Program-made: the position numbers and the translations under genes | The notes under the pieces: generated by a model | The model's database searches: none | The model's input: the letters and a program-made list of their open reading frames with translations, nothing else | What the model was told of the DNA's origin: nothing | Shown: piece by piece, positions 43,889-51,793 of the stretch | Layout of the letters: each line of letters begins with the position of its first letter | Numbering within the stretch: the stretch's first letter is position 1 | DNA from: Bacillota bacterium | Lineage (GTDB): Bacteria > Bacillota > Negativicutes > Sporomusales > CTSoil-080 | Reading direction: 5' to 3' | NCBI GenBank assembly: GCA_017889625.1 | Contig: JAGGAD010000006.1 | Span: 1 to 64,000, forward strand | DNA: 64,000 bases

Positions 43889-45136
43889 ATGAAAAAGGTT
43901 TTGGTTGTTGGCGGCGGGGCAGCTGGCCTAATGGCGGCACATACTGCCGCCGCTGGCGGCGCCTCAGTGACACTGTTGGAGAAGATGCCGGCAATAGGCC
44001 GTAAGCTTCTTATTACCGGTAAGGGGCGATGCAATATTACTAATAATTGTGATTTGCCTACTTTTATAAAAAATGTACCCGGTAATGGACAGTTTTTGTA
44101 TAGTGCGTTAAACGCTTTTACTAATCATGATGTTATGGCTTTTTTTGAAGGTCTGGGGGTGCCGGTCAAACAGGAACGGGGTGGCCGGGTATTTCCGGTT
44201 AGCGACAAAGCTCGCGATGTAGTTGATGCCTTTCAACGGTTATTGACCGCTGACCAGGTGACAGTAAAAACCGGTGAGCCGGTAGAAAAAATATTAAATC
44301 AAGAAGGAAGGGTAACTGGGGTACAAACGATCAAGGGTCATACCTATGAAGCGGATGCCGTTATTCTGGCTACTGGCGGGGCATCATATCCTGGAACCGG
44401 GTCGTCGGGCGATGGCTATCGGATGGCGAAAAATCTAGGTCATACGATTGTGCCATTAAAACCATCGCTGGTGCCGCTTGAGGTTGAAGAAGACTGGATT
44501 GGTGAAGTACAGGGGTTAGCCTTGAAGAATGTTTCGGCTACAGTATTTTATGCTGGAACTAAGCGGGTTAGTGATTTTGGCGAAATGTTATTTACTCATT
44601 ATGGTATGTCCGGCCCGATAATTTTATCGCTTAGTAATGTGGTTTCTGAATTATTACAGAAAAAAGATCATGAAGAAATATTTGTGGAAATAAATTTAAA
44701 ACCGGCGCTTACTCCTGAACAGTTGGACAAACGGTTGCAGCGTGATTTTACAAAGTTTGCTCGCAAACAGTTTAAGAATTCGCTTAATGAGTTATTGCCG
44801 TCAAGTTTAATTAATCCGATTATTGATTTATCCTATATTGATCCAGATAAGCCGGTGAATCAGATAACTAAGGAAGAGCGTCTCCGTTTGACTAATCTAC
44901 TGCAGCACTTAGCGTTTGCAATCACTGGCACGCGGCCTTTGGCGGAAGCTATTGTAACCGCTGGCGGCGTACATACTAAAGAAATTCATCCCGGCAGGAT
45001 GGAGTCAAAATTGATCCGGGGGCTATTTTTAGCCGGAGAAGTCATTGATGTTGATGCTTACACCGGCGGATTTAATCTGCAGGCTGCATTTTCTACCGGG
45101 TTTATTGCTGGACAGGCTGCGGCTCAGGAATATTAA
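43889..45136 (+). CDS. BaiN/HI0933-family flavoprotein
   Basis: A 415-aa FAD-dependent protein. GGGAAGLMAAHTAAAGG (about residues 8-24) is the FAD Rossmann motif. KMPAIGRKLLITGKGRCNITN follows and is the family hallmark. ILATGGASYPGTGSSGDGY and the C-terminal GLFLAGEVIDVDAYTGGFNLQ are also typical. Named members act in bile acid dehydroxylation, but most have unknown substrates. The position upstream of aroA-cmk is common in Firmicutes. Confidence 0.88.
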   Translation: MKKVLVVGGGAAGLMAAHTAAAGGASVTLLEKMPAIGRKLLITGKGRCNITNNCDLPTFIKNVPGNGQFLYSALNAFTNHDVMAFFEGLGVPVKQERGGRVFPVSDKARDVVDAFQRLLTADQVTVKTGEPVEKILNQEGRVTGVQTIKGHTYEADAVILATGGASYPGTGSSGDGYRMAKNLGHTIVPLKPSLVPLEVEEDWIGEVQGLALKNVSATVFYAGTKRVSDFGEMLFTHYGMSGPIILSLSNVVSELLQKKDHEEIFVEINLKPALTPEQLDKRLQRDFTKFARKQFKNSLNELLPSSLINPIIDLSYIDPDKPVNQITKEERLRLTNLLQHLAFAITGTRPLAEAIVTAGGVHTKEIHPGRMESKLIRGLFLAGEVIDVDAYTGGFNLQAAFSTGFIAGQAAAQEY

Positions 45137-45187
45137 TGGTAATATGGTGAACAATATAGCCGACTATTTATTTAGGAGGCTTAATTT

Positions 45188-45709
45188 ATGCGCCATAGCC
45201 GGGAAAATAATGCGGAAATTTGGGAAAGGCGGCTTATTATTTTATTGATAAGCTGCCTTGTATTACTGGTAGCAGCCCAGGCGCTAATGCTGAAGGATAG
45301 TCTGCGGTATTATTTGTCGCGAGTAGATAGACTTGAAGGAAATTCGGTGTTGACGGACCAGCCGCAGTATGCCAGCGGCAAAATCGGCGATGAGGGAAGT
45401 TTTCCTGCGACTATGCTGGATGTATTCCGCCGCCATAAGAATGTCACTCTTCGTATAGTTCAGCCTCAGACGGCAAAGAACGTTTATATTACGGTTAATG
45501 GTAAGCTGTCCGGTGATTTTAGCCGTGGCGAAGTGGTAGTAAGTGTTTATAACGGCGATTATGTTGAAATTGACGCCCGCAGGCTAAATGAAATGGGACG
45601 ATTTGTTATAAATGCACCTAAGTCTGAGTTTATGTTCCCGGATGACGGACGAATTTTGGAAGGTCGGTCGGAGCTGATTCCGGTTGGTAAAGTGCGGTTA
45701 AAGGAGTGA
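45188..45709 (+). CDS. Membrane-anchored beta-domain protein, unknown
   Basis: A 173-aa protein with one N-terminal membrane segment (about residues 15-33) and an extracytoplasmic, mostly beta domain (VTLRIVQPQTAKNVYITVNG through VVSVYNGDYVEIDARR). The ATG follows AGGAGGC. I do not recognise the family. The position between the BaiN-like gene and aroA suggests a shared housekeeping transcript. Confidence 0.65.
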   Translation: MRHSRENNAEIWERRLIILLISCLVLLVAAQALMLKDSLRYYLSRVDRLEGNSVLTDQPQYASGKIGDEGSFPATMLDVFRRHKNVTLRIVQPQTAKNVYITVNGKLSGDFSRGEVVVSVYNGDYVEIDARRLNEMGRFVINAPKSEFMFPDDGRILEGRSELIPVGKVRLKE

Positions 45710-45831
45710 CTGAATTTGAATAAGGGTTGGAGGAATGTTCCAGTTTAAGAAGAATATATTACTCGTTGGGTTTGTAGGCCAGCCGGAAAGTTTATTTTTA
45801 ATAAACAGATTTTATAAGTGGGGTATACGGT

Positions 45832-47124
45832 ATGAGTGAAAAAATAAAATCAATTAAAGTGTTAAAAGGAACTATCAATATTCCCGGCGATAAATCTATT
45901 TCTCATCGCAGTGTAATGCTTGGCGGGTTGGCTGATTTCCCGGTGAAAGTTACTAATTTTCTGCCTTCAGCCGATTGCCTGTCAACAGCTAGTTGCATGC
46001 GGAGCCTAGGGGTTAGTGTTAAACGGCTGGGTCCAACCGAATTGGTCGTAAAGGGAAATGGCCTGCGTGGGCTCACCGAGCCTGCGGATGTATTGGATGC
46101 CGGAAATTCCGGTACGACGATCCGTCTTTTAACCGGGTTATTAGCCGGGCAACCTTTCTTCAGCGTTTTTACTGGAGATCCTTCGTTGCGTCGACGTCCT
46201 ATGGGACGGGTGATAACTCCGCTGGCAAAAATGGGAGCGGATGTTCGCGGCCGGGGTAATTCGCGATATGCACCACTGGCGATTATTCCAACCGGGGGTA
46301 TTAAAGGTATTGAATATGTTATGCCGATGGCGAGTGCTCAAGTTAAGTCGGCGATACTTTTGGCCGGCTTATTTGCTGACGGTGAAACTAGTGTAACAGA
46401 GCCTTATTTGTCTCGCGACCATACCGAACGCATGCTGGAGGCTTTTGGAGTTAAGGTTAGCCGCGAGCATTTAACGGTGAAAGTAACGCCGCCTAAAACG
46501 TTGACCGCCCCGGAACATATTGATGTTCCGGGGGATATTAGTTCCGCTGCCTTTTGGCTGGTGGCGGCGACGATTATCCCTGGCAGTAAGGTAACGCTGA
46601 AGAATGTTGGCGTGAATCCCACACGAACTGGCATTATTGACTGTTTAATAAGTATGGGGGCTAACATAACGCTGGTTAATCAGCGCTTGGCGGGAGAGGA
46701 ACCGGTGGCTGACCTTGTGGTTGAAGCTGCGGAACTTTCCGGTGTTACGCTTGAGGCTGAAATAATTCCCCGTTTGATTGACGAAATTCCGGTGCTGGCG
46801 GTAGCGGCTTTGTTTGCCAAGGGACAGACGATAATCCGGGGGGCAGAGGAGCTTCGGGTTAAGGAGTCTGATCGGTTGACAACGATAACGAAGGAGTTAA
46901 CTAAATTAGGGGCCAAGATAATGGAAACGCCTGACGGTCTGATTATTGATGGGCCGCAACAACTGGCGGCTGCTAATTGTGAAGCTCATGATGACCATCG
47001 GATTGCCATGGCGGTAGCGGTGGCGGGCATGGCTTCGTCTGGAATTGAGATTGAAGGAGCGGAGTGTGTGGCAATTTCATATCCCGACTTTTTCAATGAG
47101 ATAAACACGTTACGCCAAGAATAG
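45832..47124 (+). CDS. aroA: EPSP synthase (3-phosphoshikimate 1-carboxyvinyltransferase)
   Basis: A 430-aa shikimate-pathway enzyme joining shikimate-3-phosphate and PEP. The N-terminal GDKSISHRSVML, LDAGNSGTTIRLLTGLLAG, SRDHTERM and the C-terminal DDHRIAMA motifs are intact. Pro-to-Ala and related changes near GNSGTTIR were not examined in detail. It is followed 13 bases later by cmk. Confidence 0.94.
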   Translation: MSEKIKSIKVLKGTINIPGDKSISHRSVMLGGLADFPVKVTNFLPSADCLSTASCMRSLGVSVKRLGPTELVVKGNGLRGLTEPADVLDAGNSGTTIRLLTGLLAGQPFFSVFTGDPSLRRRPMGRVITPLAKMGADVRGRGNSRYAPLAIIPTGGIKGIEYVMPMASAQVKSAILLAGLFADGETSVTEPYLSRDHTERMLEAFGVKVSREHLTVKVTPPKTLTAPEHIDVPGDISSAAFWLVAATIIPGSKVTLKNVGVNPTRTGIIDCLISMGANITLVNQRLAGEEPVADLVVEAAELSGVTLEAEIIPRLIDEIPVLAVAALFAKGQTIIRGAEELRVKESDRLTTITKELTKLGAKIMETPDGLIIDGPQQLAAANCEAHDDHRIAMAVAVAGMASSGIEIEGAECVAISYPDFFNEINTLRQE

Positions 47125-47137
47125 GCCAAAGGCAGGT

Positions 47138-47824
47138 ATGAATATTATGAAGAAGCTAATTGTTGCTATTGATGGACCCGCTGGAGCAGGAAAAAGCACT
47201 GTTGCCAGAATTGCTGCCCAAAGGCTTTGCTATGCGTATATTGATACTGGGGCGATGTACCGGGCGGTGACGTGGAAAGTGATGCGCTGCCAAGTGGCGG
47301 TTGATGATGCTGAAGTAGTTGCCAGAACCGCCGGGACGATTGATCTTAGGTTGGAGTATAGTTGTGAAGGAACTAAGGTATATGTCGACAGTACAGATGT
47401 TACCGAAGCGATACGGACACCGGAAGTTTCTCAATTGGTGTCGGTAATAGCCCAGAACGGCGGGGTTCGGGCGGCGATGGTGGATTTGCAGCGCAAGTTG
47501 GCGGCAGATGGTGGGGTGGTAATGGATGGCCGGGATATTGGAACCCATGTTGTGCCGGCTGCTGATGTCAAAATTTTTCTTACTGCTTCAATAGAAGAAC
47601 GGGCCAACCGGCGCTGGCTGGAACTTACGGCAAAGGGTTTCAAGGTGAAACTGGATGAGTTGAAAGCGGAGATTGCCAGCCGAGACAAGGCGGATTGTGA
47701 ACGGGAGATTTCCCCGTTAGTTCAGGCTGATGATGCCGTGGTTATTGATACAACTAATTTGTCAATTGCGCAGGCGGTTGACAAGATTATAGGTTTATGT
47801 GAGGGGATAGACGGTGGTTTATAG
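47138..47824 (+). CDS. cmk: Cytidylate kinase
   Basis: A 228-aa P-loop kinase phosphorylating CMP and dCMP. The Walker A loop DGPAGAGKSTVARIAA lies near the N-terminus, and the family segment YIDTGAMYRAVTWKV follows. GRDIGTHVVP is the conserved middle block. The ATG is at 47138, or at 47147, which would give MKKL. It overlaps plsC by 11 bases. Confidence 0.94.
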   Translation: MNIMKKLIVAIDGPAGAGKSTVARIAAQRLCYAYIDTGAMYRAVTWKVMRCQVAVDDAEVVARTAGTIDLRLEYSCEGTKVYVDSTDVTEAIRTPEVSQLVSVIAQNGGVRAAMVDLQRKLAADGGVVMDGRDIGTHVVPAADVKIFLTASIEERANRRWLELTAKGFKVKLDELKAEIASRDKADCEREISPLVQADDAVVIDTTNLSIAQAVDKIIGLCEGIDGGL

Positions 47825-48416
47825 CGTTTTACGTTTTTTGTTTAATGCGGTATTAAAGATTTTTTTCCGGTACCGGGTATTGGGGGGCGAAAACCTTCCT
47901 ACACAGGGAGGAATGATTATTGCTGCTAATCATGTAAGCTATTGGGATCCGCTGGTGATGGGATGTGGTCTGCCTAAGACTAAGAAAATTCATTTTATGG
48001 CCAAGGAAGAATTATTTAAAGTTCCGGGACTTGGACTCATCATGACTTGGGGAGGGACCTTCCCCGTGCGGCGTGGGGCAGCTGACCGCAATGCAATCCG
48101 TACTTCGGTGTCCTTTTTAGAAATTGGGGATGCCCTTGGCATTTTTCCTGAGGGAACGAGAAGTAAAACTGGTGAGCTTAAAAAATTACAGCCAGGCATG
48201 GTAATGATTGCTATAAAGGCTGGAGTGCCGGTTATTCCTACTGCAATTATAGGTACATTGAAGTTTTCTCAGGGCTGTCTATTACCGCAATTAAAAGTTA
48301 GCTATGGAAAACCAGTTGTTGCTGATCCGGCTAAAACGGAAAAAGAAAATATTGCAGTTATGACTGAATTGGTTAGGGCAGAGATTACCAGGATGCTTAC
48401 GGCTGAGCAAGGCTAA
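47814..48416 (+). CDS. plsC: 1-acyl-sn-glycerol-3-phosphate acyltransferase
   Basis: A 200-aa membrane-associated acyltransferase. The catalytic HxxxxD motif is NHVSYWD (about residues 40-46), and FPEGTRSKTG is the glycerol-phosphate-binding block. It makes phosphatidic acid. The GTG start lies within cmk, so it is probably translationally coupled. The plsY gene for the preceding acylation is at 60315. Confidence 0.92.
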   Translation: MVYSVLRFLFNAVLKIFFRYRVLGGENLPTQGGMIIAANHVSYWDPLVMGCGLPKTKKIHFMAKEELFKVPGLGLIMTWGGTFPVRRGAADRNAIRTSVSFLEIGDALGIFPEGTRSKTGELKKLQPGMVMIAIKAGVPVIPTAIIGTLKFSQGCLLPQLKVSYGKPVVADPAKTEKENIAVMTELVRAEITRMLTAEQG

Positions 48417-48457
48417 GGATTGCGTTAAGATGATGATTTGCCTGGGGAGGGAGTTTA

Positions 48458-50425
48458 TTGCAAATTATTTTAGCGGAGCATCGCGGCTTTTGTTACGGAG
48501 TGGAGCGGGCTGTAAATATTGCCCGCGAATGGAGCGGTCGCAATGAGAATGTCGCGACTTTAGGACCAATTATTCATAATCCACAGATGGTGGAGCGGTT
48601 AGCTGACCAGGGGGTAGTGGTTGTTAATAACTTAGCGGAAATACCAAACGGGACGGTTATTATCCGTTCACATGGTGTTGGTCCGAAAGTATATAGCGAA
48701 GCAGAAGGAAAAGGGCTGAATGTTGTCGATGCTACTTGTCCGCATGTGCGTAAGGCTCAGGCTGCCGCCGCTGAACTTTGGCAGGATGGCCGTCTGGTGG
48801 TTGTAGTTGGGGATAAAAATCATCCTGAGGTCAAGAGTATTGCAGCTTGGACAAATGATACAGCAATAGTTGTAGAAACTGTTGCTGAGGCGGAGGCTGT
48901 GCCTAGGGCTGCTAAACTGGGAGTTGTGTCGCAAACCACCTTTCCACCGGAAAGATTTGAAAGTATTGCTAAGGTGCTAAAAGCGAAAAGCGCTGATGTA
49001 AGAATTGAACGGACAATTTGCACTGCTACTGAACAGCGTCAGCAAGCTGCTGTTGAACTTGCGGCGCAGGTGGAGGTTATGGTGGTGGTGGGCGGGAAAA
49101 ACAGTGCCAACACCACGAAACTGACCGAACTTTGCCGGGTTGCTGGCAGTAACGTGTATCATATAGAAACGGTGTCTGAACTAGAAATAGAATGGTTTCG
49201 AGGCGTGCGAAAAACCGGTATAACTGCAGGGGCGTCAACACCGGACTGGATTATTGAGGAGGTATATCATAAGATGCAAGAATTTGCTGAGTTGTTAATG
49301 AATGATGTGAAAGTGTTGGAGCAAGGTAGCTTGGTGGAAGGAAAGATAGTCGGGGTCAGGGATGACGAGGTTTTCGTTGATATTGGCTATAAAGCAGAAG
49401 GAATTATTGCTTTGGCCGAACTGGCTTATCCCCATCCGGAAAAAGCGGCTGATGTAGTGGCGGTAGGCGATATTATTACTGTTTATGTGCTTGATGCGGA
49501 TACCACTGAAGGTGCGGTTAAACTTTCGAAACTAAAGGCTGAGCAAATTATTGCCTGGGATGAGTTAACGCAGGCGCTGGAAGAAAATAAGCCGGTAGAA
49601 GGCAAGGTGCTGGAAGCGGTTAAGGGTGGTCTGTCTGTAGCAGTGGCCGGGATACGCGGCTTTGTGCCAGCATCGCAAGTGGATATTAGGTTTGTTGAAG
49701 ATCTTACGACTTTTGTGGGGCAGACCGTTTCATTGGTGCCGATAGACATAGATCAAACTAAAAACCGGGTAGTTCTGTCGCGCCGGGTAATATTAGAGGA
49801 AGAACGCCGTCGGAAAGAAGCGGCTGTATTTGCCAGTATTGCACCGGGACAAGTAATTAAGGGTAAAGTCCGTCGGTTGGCTGACTTTGGGGTTTTTGTC
49901 GATATTGGCGGTATTGACGGTCTGATTCATATTTCAGATTTGGCCTGGCACCGGGTCAAAAATCCCGCGGAGATTGTCAGTGTCGACGATGAAGTAGAAG
50001 TGGCTGTATTGAAGGTTGATGCTAATGCACGGAAAATTTCACTTAGTCTGAAGGCGGTTCAGCGTGATCCATGGTTTGATGCGGTAGAAATTTTAAAGGT
50101 TGGTAGTGTCATACAAGGCAAGGTTACCAAGCTGGCCAAGTTTGGGGCCTTTGTGGAAGTGGCACCTGGAGTAGAAGGACTGGTTCATATGTCCGAGCTT
50201 GATGATCACCGGGTAGCTCATGCTGAGGAAGCCGTGGCTGTCGATCAAGTTGTGCCGGTGAAGATTCTTACTATTGATCGTGAAAATAAGCGGATCTCGC
50301 TTAGTATTATCCAGGCCCGTCAAGAGGCTGAACGGGCTGAATATACGCCGTTCTTGGATAAAGAGCCGGAGGGTTTTGGGTTTACTATTGGCGATAAACT
50401 GGGCCATTTGTTTAAAAAGAATTAA
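48458..50425 (+). CDS. ispH: IspH-ribosomal protein S1 fusion (HMBPP reductase / S1)
   Basis: A 655-aa bifunctional protein. The N-terminal IspH domain (about residues 1-280) has the three cluster Cys in RGFCYGVERAV, DATCPHVRK and ICTATEQRQ. It reduces HMBPP to IPP and DMAPP. Four S1 RNA-binding repeats follow (about 290-360, 375-440, 455-530, 545-615), the last two being best conserved. This fusion is known in Clostridia and Negativicutes. The TTG start at 48458 follows GGGGAGGG. fni is next. Confidence 0.93.
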   Translation: MQIILAEHRGFCYGVERAVNIAREWSGRNENVATLGPIIHNPQMVERLADQGVVVVNNLAEIPNGTVIIRSHGVGPKVYSEAEGKGLNVVDATCPHVRKAQAAAAELWQDGRLVVVVGDKNHPEVKSIAAWTNDTAIVVETVAEAEAVPRAAKLGVVSQTTFPPERFESIAKVLKAKSADVRIERTICTATEQRQQAAVELAAQVEVMVVVGGKNSANTTKLTELCRVAGSNVYHIETVSELEIEWFRGVRKTGITAGASTPDWIIEEVYHKMQEFAELLMNDVKVLEQGSLVEGKIVGVRDDEVFVDIGYKAEGIIALAELAYPHPEKAADVVAVGDIITVYVLDADTTEGAVKLSKLKAEQIIAWDELTQALEENKPVEGKVLEAVKGGLSVAVAGIRGFVPASQVDIRFVEDLTTFVGQTVSLVPIDIDQTKNRVVLSRRVILEEERRRKEAAVFASIAPGQVIKGKVRRLADFGVFVDIGGIDGLIHISDLAWHRVKNPAEIVSVDDEVEVAVLKVDANARKISLSLKAVQRDPWFDAVEILKVGSVIQGKVTKLAKFGAFVEVAPGVEGLVHMSELDDHRVAHAEEAVAVDQVVPVKILTIDRENKRISLSIIQARQEAERAEYTPFLDKEPEGFGFTIGDKLGHLFKKN

Positions 50426-50438
50426 GGAGTTGTACTTG

Positions 50439-51494
50439 GTGCGGCAATCGAGAAAATTGGAGCACTTGAAGCAGACGGTGGCGCTTAAAGATGGTCCGGG
50501 AGTAACCGGGTTTGATGATTTAAATCTGATACATAATTGCCTGCCGGATTTAGCCTGGTCGGAGCTGGACCTAACGACAACAGTTGCGGGGATCAAGCTG
50601 GGTCAGCCGGTGATGATTAATGCAATTACCGGAGGAGCCACTGATGTGGCCAAGGTTAATGGTCAGCTTGCCGAATTAGCCAGACGAACTGGAATGGCTA
50701 TGGCGGTTGGCTCACAATTTTCGGCGTTAGAAAATCCAGAGGTAATTGATTCTTATAAAATTGTTCGGCAAGTTAATCCCGATGGTGTTATCTTTGCCAA
50801 TTTAGGGGCTCATATTACGCCTGATGATGCCCGACGGGCGGTAGAAATGATTGGGGCGGCGGCTATTCAAATTCATCTTAATGTAGCCCAAGAATTAATT
50901 ATGGCGGAAGGTGACCGGGAGTTTCGTGGCTATTTTAATAATATCAGGGAAATCGCTGCTGACTGTCCAGTGCCGGTTATTGTCAAGGAAGTTGGCTGCG
51001 GCATAGCTGCCGAAGCAGCTAAAATGTTAATTATGGCCGGGGTAAAAGCCATTGATGTTGGCGGACGGGGCGGCACTAACTTTTTGGCAATTGAGGCGGC
51101 TAGGGCCAACCGACAATTGTCGGTTGGAACTTTGCATTGGGGTATTGCGACTGCGGTAAGCGCGCTTGAAGTTATGGCAGTGCTACCTGAAAAAGTGGAT
51201 TTGATGGTGTCCGGTGGAATTGTTAGTGCACTGGAGGCAGTTAAGGCGTTTGCTATTGGCGGCAAGACCGTAGGAATTGCCGGGCAGGTAGTAAAAATTC
51301 TTGCCTGCCAAGGTCTGGATGCAGCAGAAATGTGGCTTAATGATTACTTTGATGAGATTAAGCGCTATATGCTGCTGGTTGGGGCGGCTAAAATCAGTGA
51401 TTTGGTCCGTGTCCCGCTGGTGATAACCGGCTTTAGCCGCGAATGGCTAACTGCCCGGGGGGTTGATGTAGTGAGTTATGCAGGGCGTCGTTAA
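50439..51494 (+). CDS. fni: Type 2 isopentenyl-diphosphate delta-isomerase
   Basis: A 351-aa FMN- and NADPH-dependent enzyme that interconverts IPP and DMAPP, the products of IspH next door. Family segments MINAITGGA, MAVGSQFSALE, VKEVGCGIA and DVGGRGGTNFLAIE are visible. The start is GTG 50439 or TTG 50436, both after AAGGAG; the frame runs back into ispH but that part is a shadow. A terminator follows. Confidence 0.92.
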   Translation: MRQSRKLEHLKQTVALKDGPGVTGFDDLNLIHNCLPDLAWSELDLTTTVAGIKLGQPVMINAITGGATDVAKVNGQLAELARRTGMAMAVGSQFSALENPEVIDSYKIVRQVNPDGVIFANLGAHITPDDARRAVEMIGAAAIQIHLNVAQELIMAEGDREFRGYFNNIREIAADCPVPVIVKEVGCGIAAEAAKMLIMAGVKAIDVGGRGGTNFLAIEAARANRQLSVGTLHWGIATAVSALEVMAVLPEKVDLMVSGGIVSALEAVKAFAIGGKTVGIAGQVVKILACQGLDAAEMWLNDYFDEIKRYMLLVGAAKISDLVRVPLVITGFSREWLTARGVDVVSYAGRR

Positions 51495-51522
51495 TAATAG
51501 AATTTATTGGTTTAATTTTGGT

Positions 51523-51568
51523 AAAAAGCGTTGAACTTACGTATTTTCGTAAGCTCAACGCTTTTTTA
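51523..51568 (+). terminator. Terminator after fni
   Basis: AAGCGTTGA-ACTTACG pairs with CGTAAGC-TCAACGCTT around a 6-base loop, followed by six T. Confidence 0.8.
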
Positions 51569-51793
51569 TATAGCTGAAAAATTATTATTAAAAAGATTGA
51601 AATTAATTTATTAATATAGTAAGAAATTACTAAATTTTGAAAAATGTTTGATTTTACCTAGAGGAATAAAATTGAATAAATAGAATATAATGGAAAAACA
51701 TAATATCCTATTTTTGAAAGAGGTGAGAGCAATGTAATTGGGCGGCTCGTCAGAAGTAGCTATTAAAATAAAGACAGAAGGGATGCGGGGTAT

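Noticed and set aside
48458-50425. IspH-S1 fusion as a novel protein
   Set aside because: This fusion is already known in Clostridia and Negativicutes.
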